A stretch of 64,000 nt of DNA from NCBI RefSeq assembly GCF_001592825.1, contig NZ_LTZG01000021.1:62001-126000 (forward strand), read 5' to 3'. The DNA is from Planococcus maritimus (GTDB taxonomy: Bacteria; Bacillota; Bacilli; Bacillales_A; Planococcaceae). Shown here piece by piece: positions 41,557 to 50,322 of the stretch. The notes under the pieces are model-generated. The model saw only the letters and a list, made by a program, of their open reading frames with translations, made no database searches and was not told the DNA's origin. Numbering within the stretch: position 1 is the stretch's first letter; the number at the start of each line of letters is the position of its first letter. A program made the position numbers and the translations under genes.

Positions 41557-41630
41557 AACTTTTGTTGTATAGAGACACTGAAGAGCTAGGGCTTGCACCT
41601 GCCGCTCAAATTGTCTAGGAGGTGAAAGAT

Positions 41631-41879
41631 ATGCCAAACATTAAATCTGCAATCAAACGTGTTCGCACGACTGATAAGAAAAATGCTCAGAACTCATCTG
41701 TTAAAACTGCAATGCGTTCTTCTGTGAAAAAGGCTGACAACGCTGTAGCTAATAATGAAGAAAACAAAGGGGATTCCCTTAAAGCAGCAATCAAACAAGT
41801 TGAGAAAGCAGCTTCTAAAGGTTTGATCCACAAAAACACTGCTGCCCGTAGAAAATCAAGCCTCATGAAAAAAGCGTAA
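41631..41879 (+). CDS. rpsT: 30S ribosomal protein S20
   Basis: The 82-residue, basic, helical protein starts MPNIKSAIKRVRTTDKKNAQ and contains the GLIHKNTAARRKSSLMKK C-terminus typical of S20, which binds 16S rRNA early in 30S assembly. The ATG at 41631 follows TAGGAGGTGAAAGAT. It is monocistronic and on the strand opposite to its neighbours. Confidence 0.98.
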   Translation: MPNIKSAIKRVRTTDKKNAQNSSVKTAMRSSVKKADNAVANNEENKGDSLKAAIKQVEKAASKGLIHKNTAARRKSSLMKKA

Positions 41880-41887
41880 AACGCATC

Positions 41888-41920
41888 AAAAAGCCGGTCC
41901 TATATAGGGCCGGCTTTTTT
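41888..41920. terminator. terminator of rpsT
   Basis: AAAAAGCCGG pairs with CCGGCTTTTTT, with an additional TCC/GGG inner pairing. Confidence 0.92.
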
Positions 41921-41988
41921 CTGTGTGAAAAAAGAAACCGCGCTGCCTTTGGATTGGCTTTGCAGTTCCTCTTTTCAATATCTACCAT

Positions 41989-43023
41989 TCAAGACGACTG
42001 TTTGGCATGCCCAGCGCGTTTCATCAAGAAAAATTCAAGCACCCGCTCCCGATTGCCCGAAACGGTTTTTAATTGCAGATCGATGTCTGCTAAATCGCCA
42101 AGTACTTGAAGCAAGCGTGTTTCGGATATTTGCCGACGCCTTTCCACCAAAAGCTTTACGCGATAAGGGTGTGCTTTCAGTTGCTTAGAGATTTGTTGTG
42201 CGTGATAGCCTTTTTTTTGCAAATAATAAACATGTACCATGAAACGGATTTGTGACGAAAGCAAAGCAGCCAGCGCGACCGGCTCTTCCTTTTGGCGCAG
42301 CAGGTCATAATAGACGCTGAGCGCCATTTCGACATCTCCATCGAGATATGCCTGCAGCATCTTAAAAGCATCTTGCTCCAAGGTACGTGCCGTCATGTCT
42401 TCGATAAGCATTTCGGTAATTTCTTCTTGTTCCGAGCCGAGGTATAAGGACATCTTCTCAATTTCCGAAGCGAGCAAAGTCAAATTGGTGCCTGCCATTT
42501 CAATAAGTTTTTGGGCACTTTGTCGCTCAAGCAGTTTGCCATGAGATTTTGCTTCGTGCGCAATCCAGCTTTCTAGTTCATGAGGCTGCAACGATTTCGC
42601 TTCAATGAGTACAACGTTTTTCTTCATTAACTTGACGATTTTTTTACGTTCGTCCAATTTCTCATATGGTGCAACAAAAACCGTCACACTCGTAGTTGGA
42701 GGATTTTCAAGCCACGCTTCCAAAGATTTGAGGTCATGGTTGATTTTTTCTTTCCCGCGCTCTGCCGCTTTCAGAAACGAAGCATTGCGCGCGATGATCA
42801 ATTTACGGTCGCTGAAAAATGGAATGGTATCCGCTTCTTCGAGCACATGACCGACTGGCACTTCATCCAAATCGAAATTAGAGACATCCGTTTCCCCCGC
42901 CTCCGCCATTTGCGCTTTCAGCAATTCGATTGTCTTGGTGATGAAATAGCTCTCAGATCCGACAATTAGGTAAACCGGATCGATTTTATCCGCGCGGATT
43001 GACTTCCATATTGATGTAATCAT
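41989..43023 (-). CDS. holA: DNA polymerase III delta subunit
   Basis: HolA is the delta subunit of the clamp loader. The 344-residue product has the family's start (SIWKSIRADKIDPVYLIVGSES region), an AAA+-like fold without a Walker A, and the helical collar domain at the C-terminus (MALSVYYDLLRQKEEPVALAALL). The ATG at 43023 has AGAGGGAG at good spacing; GTG three codons earlier is within that site. Confidence 0.94.
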   Translation of the reverse strand: MITSIWKSIRADKIDPVYLIVGSESYFITKTIELLKAQMAEAGETDVSNFDLDEVPVGHVLEEADTIPFFSDRKLIIARNASFLKAAERGKEKINHDLKSLEAWLENPPTTSVTVFVAPYEKLDERKKIVKLMKKNVVLIEAKSLQPHELESWIAHEAKSHGKLLERQSAQKLIEMAGTNLTLLASEIEKMSLYLGSEQEEITEMLIEDMTARTLEQDAFKMLQAYLDGDVEMALSVYYDLLRQKEEPVALAALLSSQIRFMVHVYYLQKKGYHAQQISKQLKAHPYRVKLLVERRRQISETRLLQVLGDLADIDLQLKTVSGNRERVLEFFLMKRAGHAKQSS

Positions 43024-43201
43024 ACGTTTCACTCCCTCTTCTGATAACTATACCGGATTTTTCGGTGGCGGTCTGCCTTACAGAACAACTCTGCTTTTGA
43101 CAGTTGTGTGACGTTGGTGAAAATCGGCATACATTGTCGAGTTCGATATGGATTTTTCGCTTTTGTTCCCTTATAATAAAATCAACTAGGAGGGATTTTC
43201 A

Positions 43202-43336
43202 ATGAATGAATTTGAACAGAACGTTCAGTCCAAACGCAACGATGCCATCGATGCAGGGATGGGCTTCGTCGTTTCCTTTGGTTTCTTCGCACTTATTTTC
43301 ATCATCGCCGGCGTCGTGCAATTCGTAGCCCGCTGA
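43202..43336 (+). CDS. yqzM: YqzM family small membrane protein
   Basis: A 44-residue protein, MNEFEQNVQSKRNDAIDAGM followed by one membrane segment (about 20-42) and a C-terminal Ala-Arg. It has a strong TAGGAGGG ribosome site, a TATAAT at 43172-43177 and its own terminator. The sequence and the position between holA and comEC match B. subtilis YqzM, whose function is unknown. Confidence 0.9.
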   Translation: MNEFEQNVQSKRNDAIDAGMGFVVSFGFFALIFIIAGVVQFVAR

Positions 43337-43340
43337 TTAT

Positions 43341-43374
43341 AAAAAAGCTTCGGCCTTGGCCGAAGCTTTTTTTA
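43341..43374. terminator. bidirectional terminator of yqzM and comEC
   Basis: AAAAAAGCTTCGGCC pairs with GGCCGAAGCTTTTTT; it reaches the comEC stop codon. Confidence 0.95.
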
Positions 43375-45621
43375 TTTTCGGCTGCCGTCAATAGACATAC
43401 GTCCAGCTTCGACCAGTATGTGGATGGTGCCATGTTCAGCCGTGGACCATAGCGCCAAGCCGAGTTCCTCAAACCGTTCTGTTACTTCGGGGCTTGGATG
43501 CCCATAACGGTTATCGATTCCCGCAGAAACGACCGAAATTTCCGGACGCAAGGCTTCCAGAAAAAGGCGCGAGCTGGAAGTTTTGCTGCCATGATGCCCG
43601 ACTTTCAAGACCGCGGCATCTGCCAATTTGTCTCCGTACCGTTCAACCACACCAGCTTCTCCTTCAGCTTCAAGATCTCCCGTAAAGACAAACCCTTGCC
43701 CCTGATGCTCCATCAGCAACACCAGTGAATCATCATTGCCTTCATACCGATTATCTTCCGGCGATAAATAAGTGAATTGCGTTTCGCCCACCTGCCAATA
43801 CGAACCACTTTTCGGCAGTTCCACGCGGGCTTCGGTGGCGGCAGGTGTAAGTTCTAGCATCAATGCGTTCGCTTCGGAACCAGGCGTAATATGCAAATGT
43901 TCTACAGCCAGTTCTTCAAACACCTCATCCGCTCCTTCAGCATGATCTGCATCCGGATGGCTCAAGATAAAAAGGTCGATATTGGAGATGCCTCGCCCTT
44001 TCAAATACGGCACGACCGTTTGCCGCCCCACTTCAAACGGCCGACTTTTTTCTTGGTATGGCTGACTATCAAAACGCAATACTCCCCCGGCGTCGATTAA
44101 ATACACCCCTTTGCGAAAAGGCAGCTCAATCAACGCGCTGTCGCCTTGCCCGACATCAATAAAACTGACATGGAGCCGAGGATCCAGATACGGCTTTGCT
44201 GTCAGCAACATTGCAGGAATGAGCAAAATGCTCAATAAACGCAGGCGAAAGCCTTTTTCCGCCTGGATAAAAAACACCAACACGCTTACAACCATAAACA
44301 AAAGCCAAATGGCGGACGGCCTTCCCGGTGTCCACACTTGATGAGCCAAGCCCGCTAAAAAAACAGTCAATTGTTCGATCAAGCTGCGCAGCGGCTCATA
44401 AAATGAAAACAGGAGGTTATCGACTCCAATCGGCACGAAGCTTGCAGCCAGTAAAATGAAATTTGCCGGCAAAATCAACAATGTAAATAAGGGAACATAG
44501 AGCACATTCACCAAAAAGGAGGATAAAGAGATTTCGTAAAAGTGGAGCAATAACAGAGGATACAAGCATAGCTGAGAAACTGCAGTGACAATCAAGCCGC
44601 TTTTGATAACAGAAGCGCCTTCCATTAATTTAAGGGAAGCAATGATCCCAAAACTCGCCCCAAAAGACAATTGAAAGCCAATCTCTTGCAATAAGCCAGG
44701 GTCGAGCCATAAAAACAAGAGGAAACTGGCTGATAAGGCTTGGACGGCTGACACGTGATGTCCGATCAGCCTCGCCCCAAGCACCATCATCACCATCGCA
44801 CAAGCCCTCATAACCGATGGAGCAGCTCCTGCCAACATGGCATACAACGGCAACACAAGCAATAATAAGACGGTCGCATTTTCTTTCCTGACCCTCAAGC
44901 GCAGCAGAATGAAATACATCATGGTCGTAACAATGCCAATATGCAGGCCGGATATCGCAAATAAATGAGTGATGCCAAGCGTTCGCTGGATCCTGGTTTG
45001 TTCAGCATCCATACTGCTGCGTTCCCCGAGCAGCAGCGCTTGAGCTTCGACTGCTAAGGAGACCGGAAAGGTTTTGTCGATATGCTCTATCAACTTGCTG
45101 CGCTGCTTAGCCAAACGGGCACGAAACCCCGAGCTTGATTGCGCAGTGGAGATGGATCCCACTTCGAGCATGCCGGAAGCGTTATGGCGCTTTAAATAAC
45201 GCAGCATGTCGAATGCGTAGCTATGTGCCGGCATTCTCGGTTCTTGGAATTCGCCCGACACATAAAGTGACGCTGAGGGTCCAAGCGCTAGTAAGCTTTG
45301 CTGTTCTTCAATAGAACGGATCCGGTAACTGGCGTATATTACTCGGCCTGTGGTATCCGCCGCAAAACCAGACAAGCGGTCCCCGTCGATTGAGATTTCA
45401 TCAAATGTGAGCACCCCTTGATAGTCTCCGGCTAAAAGCGGGCCTTCGACAATACGGGCGTCCATCGACAAATAGGAAATCATGGATATGCCCAATACGA
45501 TGACCAGCCAACTGAGACGCGCTCTTTTGTAAATCATCCAGCAAAAAAGCAGCATCATGAGCAAAAGCTGATTAGCTGAGCCATGTGCTGCTTGTGCCGC
45601 AATCGCTACAGCAATTGCCAC
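43372..45621 (-). CDS. comEC: DNA internalisation/competence protein ComEC
   Basis: ComEC forms the channel for single-stranded DNA in transformation. The 749-residue product has N-terminal membrane segments with a DUF4131 domain (about 1-175), the multi-spanning Competence domain (about 200-470; THLFAISGLHIGIV is a hallmark), and a C-terminal metallo-beta-lactamase-like nuclease domain with FILSHPDADHAEGADE and VLKVGHHGSKTSSS. All three modules are intact. The start is an apparent GTG without a good ribosome site, 20 nt after comEB, so translation is probably coupled; the exact start is uncertain. Confidence 0.95.
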   Translation of the reverse strand: MAIAVAIAAQAAHGSANQLLLMMLLFCWMIYKRARLSWLVIVLGISMISYLSMDARIVEGPLLAGDYQGVLTFDEISIDGDRLSGFAADTTGRVIYASYRIRSIEEQQSLLALGPSASLYVSGEFQEPRMPAHSYAFDMLRYLKRHNASGMLEVGSISTAQSSSGFRARLAKQRSKLIEHIDKTFPVSLAVEAQALLLGERSSMDAEQTRIQRTLGITHLFAISGLHIGIVTTMMYFILLRLRVRKENATVLLLLVLPLYAMLAGAAPSVMRACAMVMMVLGARLIGHHVSAVQALSASFLLFLWLDPGLLQEIGFQLSFGASFGIIASLKLMEGASVIKSGLIVTAVSQLCLYPLLLLHFYEISLSSFLVNVLYVPLFTLLILPANFILLAASFVPIGVDNLLFSFYEPLRSLIEQLTVFLAGLAHQVWTPGRPSAIWLLFMVVSVLVFFIQAEKGFRLRLLSILLIPAMLLTAKPYLDPRLHVSFIDVGQGDSALIELPFRKGVYLIDAGGVLRFDSQPYQEKSRPFEVGRQTVVPYLKGRGISNIDLFILSHPDADHAEGADEVFEELAVEHLHITPGSEANALMLELTPAATEARVELPKSGSYWQVGETQFTYLSPEDNRYEGNDDSLVLLMEHQGQGFVFTGDLEAEGEAGVVERYGDKLADAAVLKVGHHGSKTSSSRLFLEALRPEISVVSAGIDNRYGHPSPEVTERFEELGLALWSTAEHGTIHILVEAGRMSIDGSRK

Positions 45622-45641
45622 ATAGAGAAATAACGTTTCCG

Positions 45642-46214
45642 TTAAATGAGAAGTTCTCCGAATAATTCCTTCACCCGTTCTTTATAATGGGCCAATTCTT
45701 CCTCGCTCGCCCCTTTTGCGCCAAGCTGTTCGATCAATTCCATATACAATGCCGTTTTTTCGACGCTTAGAAAATCGATAGCTCGTTCATCAAACACAAC
45801 TTGAATCACTTCAACATTTGCCTGTTCCAGCAATTCGATGGCGTATTCATGATTTTTGTAATCGGCCGCGTAATAAAGGCGCGAAATCCCTGCTTGGATA
45901 ATGGATTTGGTGCACTGAAGACAAGGAAAATGACTGACATACATATCGGCTCCGCTAACGCTGACACCGTATTTCGCACATTGCAACAAAGCATTCATTT
46001 CTGCATGAATCGTCCGCACACAATGATTGTCGACGACATAACAGCCTTTATCAATGCAATGGTCCCCACCAGAAATCGAACCATTATAGCCCCCTGCCAT
46101 GATGCGGCGGTCGCGGACAATGGTGGCTCCGACAGCCAATCGAGTACACGTGCTTCTTAGCGCTAAAAGATGGCTTTGAGCCATAAAAAATTGATCCCAC
46201 GTTATTCGCTTCAT
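45642..46214 (-). CDS. comEB: ComE operon protein 2, dCMP deaminase family
   Basis: The 190-residue zinc deaminase has CxRLAVGATIVRDRRIMAGGYNG-type substrate region, HAEMNALLQCA with the ligand His and catalytic Glu (about 71-81), and FPCLQCTKSIIQAG with the cysteine ligands. It belongs to the dCMP deaminase family and would produce dUMP. It lies in the comE operon, although in B. subtilis it is dispensable for competence. 71 nt separate it from comEA. Confidence 0.93.
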   Translation of the reverse strand: MKRITWDQFFMAQSHLLALRSTCTRLAVGATIVRDRRIMAGGYNGSISGGDHCIDKGCYVVDNHCVRTIHAEMNALLQCAKYGVSVSGADMYVSHFPCLQCTKSIIQAGISRLYYAADYKNHEYAIELLEQANVEVIQVVFDERAIDFLSVEKTALYMELIEQLGAKGASEEELAHYKERVKELFGELLI

Positions 46215-46285
46215 CTGAATGCCTCCTGCTGTTCTGTTAAATTAAGTGTAGCAGAGGCAGTCGGTTCGTCAAGAGCTGTCCACCC

Positions 46286-46894
46286 TCATTTGATGCTGAC
46301 CAGCTCTTTCAATTGTTCAAAGCTTTTTTCACCGATTCCTGTCACGTCCATCAATTGCTCTATTGCTTCAAATGGGCCATTTTCCGTCCGGTGTGCGACG
46401 ATCGCCGCTGCCTTGGCTGGACCGATTCCCGGAAGCTCGGTCAATTCCTCTTCATCAGCCGAATTCACATTGATCAGTCCTGACTCAGCACTTCCGCCTG
46501 CTGTTGCTGTGACCGGCGCCAGGATTTCTTCGCCTTGTGTCGGTACGTAGACGGCTGATTCATCCAGCACGATGACCGCCAGATTGATCGAGCGGCTGTC
46601 CGCTTCCGGCAAAAAACCGCCGGCAGCTTGGATGGCATCATTGATACGTGAACCGGAAGGCAATTCATACAGGCCGGCATTTTTGACAGCTCCTTTTACA
46701 TCGATCATGACGCTTGTGCTGACGGCGGTTTCAGGTTCCGGTGGGGGTTCTTGTTCAATGGGTGGAGTGGTGAGTTCATTGAGGCGAGTGGCCTCAGGAG
46801 GTTCGCGCAGAAGAAAAAAATAGAGAAGGGCCAAAATAACAGCGAATGGCAAAACAATGCGACCGTATTTGGCGACTTGCGGAGAAAGTTTCAG
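46286..46894 (-). CDS. comEA: competence DNA receptor ComEA
   Basis: ComEA is the membrane-anchored dsDNA receptor for transformation. It has a membrane segment, a Pro/Glu/Thr-rich linker, an SLBB domain (VMIDVKGAVKNAGLYEL) and a C-terminal helix-hairpin-helix pair (INVNSADEEELTELPGIGPAKAAAIVAHR, then DVTGIGEKSFEQL). No ATG, GTG or well-placed TTG opens the gene: the first TTG (46852) lies inside the membrane segment and lacks a ribosome site. A CTG at 46894 has GAGGG 7 nt upstream and adds the basic LKLSPQVAKYGRIV segment expected before the anchor, giving 202 residues. comER is absent from its usual place. Confidence 0.88.
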   Translation of the reverse strand: MKLSPQVAKYGRIVLPFAVILALLYFFLLREPPEATRLNELTTPPIEQEPPPEPETAVSTSVMIDVKGAVKNAGLYELPSGSRINDAIQAAGGFLPEADSRSINLAVIVLDESAVYVPTQGEEILAPVTATAGGSAESGLINVNSADEEELTELPGIGPAKAAAIVAHRTENGPFEAIEQLMDVTGIGEKSFEQLKELVSIK

Positions 46895-46975
46895 TGGGCA
46901 TCCCTCGTTTCCGCAGAAAGCAAACAGCTGAAGCTGACTGAATTATATAATAACGATAGAGCAGAAGTCCATCTT

Positions 46976-47009
46976 TCCATAAAAAAACCCGCATATAAAA
47001 ATATGCGAG
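46976..47009 (-). terminator. terminator of the yqeG-yqeM operon
   Basis: CGCATAT pairs with ATATGCG and is followed on the minus strand by GGGTTTTTTTATGG, 14 nt past the yqeM stop. Confidence 0.8.
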
Positions 47010-47022
47010 ATTGTGTGGTTGT

Positions 47023-47745
47023 TTATTTTTTTGCACGGAAAAAAATCCGTTCGCTTTCATCGCTCGGCGCATCCGCAGTAAAATCAGCAGTCACTGATTC
47101 CACCGTGAATCCCGCCTCAGCGAGCCATTTCTTGTACGACTCGATCGGGAAAGTCCGTTGCTCGTGGGTTTCTTCAAAGCGCTCAAACATCCAGCCTTCG
47201 CGTACAAAAAACGTCAAATCATGGATGACACTATGAGGCGAAGAGCCTTTTTCAGTATGCCACATATAGGCAAGGTCTTCCCCATCGTAAACAAATGGGC
47301 TATTCATGAAAATCTCATCAACTTTGAATACCGAGTGGACATCAAAAAAGAAATATCCCCCTGGCTTCAATGCTGCATACACTTGGTCGAAAGTTTTCGT
47401 AACTTGCGCTTCTGTCGCTAAATAATTCAAAGAATCGATCGCGATTGTCACAGCGTCAAAGCCCTCTAAGCCTTCAAGATTGTCCATAGACAATTGAAGC
47501 ACTGGAATATCCAGCTCTGATTCTTTAAAGCGCTTCTGTGCCACAGTAAGCATATCAGCAGATAAATCACTTGCCGTTACCTCATAGCCGAGTTCAGCCA
47601 TCAATTCCGACAGCACACCGGTGCCGCACGCGAGATCGAGTACCGATCCAGAACGCATCGTTTCAGCAATCCATTCCACATACTGCTCGTATGGAATATC
47701 TTCCATCAAGTCGTCGTACACTGCCGCAAATCGTCCGTAGTTCAT
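47023..47745 (-). CDS. yqeM: class I SAM-dependent methyltransferase (YqeM-like)
   Basis: The 240-residue methyltransferase has motif I VLDLACGTGVLSELMAE (about 41-57), ASDLSADML and a C-terminal strand region. The N-terminal MNYGRFAAVYDDLMEDIPYE matches YqeM orthologues. Its substrate is not known. It is the last gene of the operon; its ATG overlaps the rsfS stop (ATGA), which is why this start was chosen over an upstream in-frame one. Confidence 0.88.
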   Translation of the reverse strand: MNYGRFAAVYDDLMEDIPYEQYVEWIAETMRSGSVLDLACGTGVLSELMAELGYEVTASDLSADMLTVAQKRFKESELDIPVLQLSMDNLEGLEGFDAVTIAIDSLNYLATEAQVTKTFDQVYAALKPGGYFFFDVHSVFKVDEIFMNSPFVYDGEDLAYMWHTEKGSSPHSVIHDLTFFVREGWMFERFEETHEQRTFPIESYKKWLAEAGFTVESVTADFTADAPSDESERIFFRAKK

Positions 47746-48080
47746 ACTTCGAGCTGCGGGGCGTCGCGCCATAGACGCTCTAGGTTGTAATACGAGCGCT
47801 CGTCGCGATGGAAGACGTGTGCTACGACATCGCCAAGGTCAACCAAGACCCAACGCGCTGCGTCGAAGCCTTCGACACTTTTGACTTCATAGCCGGCTTC
47901 TCCCGCTTTATCCATCAATTCACGCGCAATCGACTGCACTTGGCGGTCTGAGTTTGCGCTGCAGATGAGGAAATAATCCGCCAATAGCGAAATTCCCTCC
48001 ATATTCAATACTACGATATCTTCAGCTTTTTTGTCTTCTGCGGCTTGGTACGCCACTTGCAATAATGTCTCTTTAGTCAT
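47742..48080 (-). CDS. rsfS: ribosomal silencing factor RsfS
   Basis: RsfS (YqeL) binds L14 and blocks subunit joining. The 112-residue product has the DUF143 core: AAEDKKAEDIVVLNMEGISLLADYF, ICSANSDRQVQSIA and the WVLVDLGDVVAHVFHRDERSYYNLERLW block. It overlaps yqeK by 8 nt and yqeM by 4 nt. Confidence 0.95.
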   Translation of the reverse strand: MTKETLLQVAYQAAEDKKAEDIVVLNMEGISLLADYFLICSANSDRQVQSIARELMDKAGEAGYEVKSVEGFDAARWVLVDLGDVVAHVFHRDERSYYNLERLWRDAPQLEV

Positions 48081-48651
48081 ACTTCACGTTCCCTTTCTGT
48101 TGCTCAAAATGCTTTAGGCATTTCAAGGAATCCGGATAAACCGGCTGATTTTTTGAGGTGAGAAATTCGATCGATTGCCGGATCGATGCTTCCATCAACT
48201 GATTAAGGCCATCATTTTTCATGGCTCTCAAGCGCTCGACTCCCGGAAACTTACGGCTTGGTTCGATCATATCTGCAATGTAGACGATTTTCTCAAGATC
48301 GGTCATGGCAGCACGACCGGTTGTGTGATAGCGAATCGCATCAAGAATCTCTTGATCGGCGACGCCAAATTCATATGCAGCCAAATACGCACCGACTGGA
48401 GCATGCCATAATTCGTGGTGATAGTCGAGCAATAAAGGATCCATGTTTTCCTTTTCAATGATGCCGCGCATCCAGTCGCGATCCGCATACTTCGCCACAT
48501 CGTGTAGAATTGCAGCAATGCGGGCTTGCTCTTCAGGTACTCCATACACTTTAGCAAGTGCCACCGCGGTATTCATCACGCCTAGCACATGGTTATAGCG
48601 TTTCTCAGGTAGACGTTCTTTGACTTTTTGCAACATCAGGCTCGGATCCAT
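48073..48651 (-). CDS. yqeK: bis(5'-nucleosyl)-tetraphosphatase (symmetrical), YqeK HD family
   Basis: This 192-residue HD-domain hydrolase has AAILHDVAKY (His-Asp pair, about 46-55), HAPVGAYLA and the DMIEPSRKFPGVERLRA region. The family cleaves Ap4A to ADP. It lies directly after nadD, and the ATG at 48651 has AAGGAGCG upstream, which makes a 47-nt overlap with nadD. Confidence 0.93.
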   Translation of the reverse strand: MDPSLMLQKVKERLPEKRYNHVLGVMNTAVALAKVYGVPEEQARIAAILHDVAKYADRDWMRGIIEKENMDPLLLDYHHELWHAPVGAYLAAYEFGVADQEILDAIRYHTTGRAAMTDLEKIVYIADMIEPSRKFPGVERLRAMKNDGLNQLMEASIRQSIEFLTSKNQPVYPDSLKCLKHFEQQKGNVKYD

Positions 48652-49213
48652 ACAATCGCTCCTTCCGTATCAGCGCTTCCACTTGCTCGGGAACGAAGAA
48701 AGTCAAGGGCTTGCCTGCTGCGACACGCTCCCGGAGCATCGTCGAAGACACATGCATTTCTGGTGAATCGATCATCCTTACCGGGTAATCGGTTTCAGCT
48801 ATATATCCCGGACGGCCAATGCCAACAAACTGCACCAATTTAGACAGTTCGCCAACCCGGTGCCAAGTATGAAGGCTTTCAACCATATCACCGCCGATAA
48901 TGAAATAAAATTCGCATTCTGGTTCACGGTCGATCAGTTTGACCATCGTCTCATGCGTATACGACACCCCGCCGCCCGACACTTCAATATCTTCTAGTCG
49001 GAAATGGGCTTGCCCTTCAATGGCCAGGCGCGTCATCTCGACTCGTGTTTTTGTATCGATGCCATTCGCTTCTTTATGCGGTGCGATGGCATTCGGCATA
49101 AAACGCACTTCATCCAAGCCTAGTGTGTAGTAAGCTTCATTGGCCATGATTAAATGGCCGATGTGCGGCGGGTTGAAGGTGCCGCCCAGAATGCCGATTT
49201 TGCGTTTTTTCAC
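48605..49213 (-). CDS. nadD: nicotinate-nucleotide adenylyltransferase
   Basis: NadD makes deamido-NAD in NAD biosynthesis. The 202-residue nucleotidyltransferase has the ILGGTFNPPHIGHL motif (8-21) with the HxGH signature and the SSTMLRERVAAGKPL motif (ISSTxxR-like) near the C-terminus. It overlaps yhbY by 4 nt and yqeK by 47 nt. Confidence 0.96.
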   Translation of the reverse strand: MKKRKIGILGGTFNPPHIGHLIMANEAYYTLGLDEVRFMPNAIAPHKEANGIDTKTRVEMTRLAIEGQAHFRLEDIEVSGGGVSYTHETMVKLIDREPECEFYFIIGGDMVESLHTWHRVGELSKLVQFVGIGRPGYIAETDYPVRMIDSPEMHVSSTMLRERVAAGKPLTFFVPEQVEALIRKERLYGSEPDVAKSQRTST

Positions 49214-49500
49214 GGAAGTTCAATCCGTTTGTTGTTGACTGAAACTTTATACAAAACAACCGTATGGCCGATCAATTGAACCAATTCAGCTTTTGTCCCT
49301 TCAGCCAGATGCTTGGCCACTTCGTGCTTGCCGTCTTCATTGTTTTGCAGAATGCTGATTTTTACGAGTTCGCGTTTTTCAAGAGCTTCCCCGATCTGTA
49401 CGAGCATCGCTTCATTGACGCCGCCTTTTCCGACTTGAAAAATCGGGTCCAAATGGTGCGCTTCACTTCTTAAAAAACGTTTTTGTTTACCTGTTAACAT
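49210..49500 (-). CDS. yhbY: CRM-domain RNA-binding protein (YhbY/YqeI)
   Basis: The 96-residue protein is a single CRM domain: MLTGKQKRFLRSEAHHLDPI, then FQVGKGGVNEAMLVQIGEAL with the GxxG loop. The family associates with pre-50S particles. It is nested between aroE and nadD with 14-nt and 4-nt overlaps. Confidence 0.94.
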   Translation of the reverse strand: MLTGKQKRFLRSEAHHLDPIFQVGKGGVNEAMLVQIGEALEKRELVKISILQNNEDGKHEVAKHLAEGTKAELVQLIGHTVVLYKVSVNNKRIELP

Positions 49501-50311
49501 GATTTCCTCCTAGTTTTTCCGTAATCAATTCAATCATTTCTTCTGTATCCGGACGGATGCCTGTCCATTTTTCGAAGGCGATGGCTCCTTGGTTGACGAA
49601 CATGCCGACACCATTCAGCACCAAACAGCCTTTTGCTTTCGATTCTTTCAAAAATGGTGTTTCCAGTGGATTGTAGATAATATCCGCGACCACCGATCCG
49701 CTTCCAAGGTGTGTCAGCGATAACGGCAATGCTTCCTCTGTCAAGCCGACAGAGGTGGTCTGGACGATCGTATCAAATTCACTCAAATTCGATTCCGCTT
49801 CAGTCAACACGATCGCTTTGCTGTCGATTTCCTCTGCCAATTCTTGCGCTCTTCTGAATGTACGGTTTGTAATGGTAATATTACTGAAGCCGGCACGGGA
49901 GAGTGCAAAACTGATGCCTCTTGCCGCCCCGCCCGCACCGATTACGAGTAACGCACCGTCTTTATCGACAGGATAACTCAAAAGCGAACGGACAAAGCCA
50001 TCCCCATCTGTGTTGAATCCTTTTAGGCGTCCATTTTGTGCTACGACGGTATTGACCGCATTCATAATGCGTGCCGTTTCGTCCAATTCATTCAAAAGCG
50101 GAATCGCCGCCTGCTTATGCGGCAACGTAATGTTAAATCCGCTATTGCCAAGCAATTTCATCGAGTGAAGCACTTGTTCTAGCTGTTTTGGTTCCACATG
50201 TACAGGGATATAGGAAGCATCGATGCCATGTTTGTCAAACCAGTAGTCGTGCATAAAAGGCGATAAGGAATGCGCGATCGGGTCTCCAATGACTGCATAC
50301 CATTTCTTCAT
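49487..50311 (-). CDS. aroE: shikimate dehydrogenase
   Basis: AroE reduces 3-dehydroshikimate to shikimate with NADPH. The 274-residue product has the substrate site (GDPIAHSLSPFMHD, 8-21; NITLPHKQAAIPLL with catalytic Lys near 66), and the Rossmann motif VIGAGGAARGISFAL (about 123-137) with NRTFRRAQEL. ATG at 50311 with GAGGGGACC upstream. It lies 11 nt after yqeH. Confidence 0.96.
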   Translation of the reverse strand: MKKWYAVIGDPIAHSLSPFMHDYWFDKHGIDASYIPVHVEPKQLEQVLHSMKLLGNSGFNITLPHKQAAIPLLNELDETARIMNAVNTVVAQNGRLKGFNTDGDGFVRSLLSYPVDKDGALLVIGAGGAARGISFALSRAGFSNITITNRTFRRAQELAEEIDSKAIVLTEAESNLSEFDTIVQTTSVGLTEEALPLSLTHLGSGSVVADIIYNPLETPFLKESKAKGCLVLNGVGMFVNQGAIAFEKWTGIRPDTEEMIELITEKLGGNHVNR

Positions 50312-50322
50312 TTGGTCCCCTC

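Noticed and set aside
41925..41988. A hairpin-like stretch downstream of holA as its terminator
   Set aside because: Pairing is short and interrupted; only the rpsT terminator nearby is convincing, which may serve both genes.
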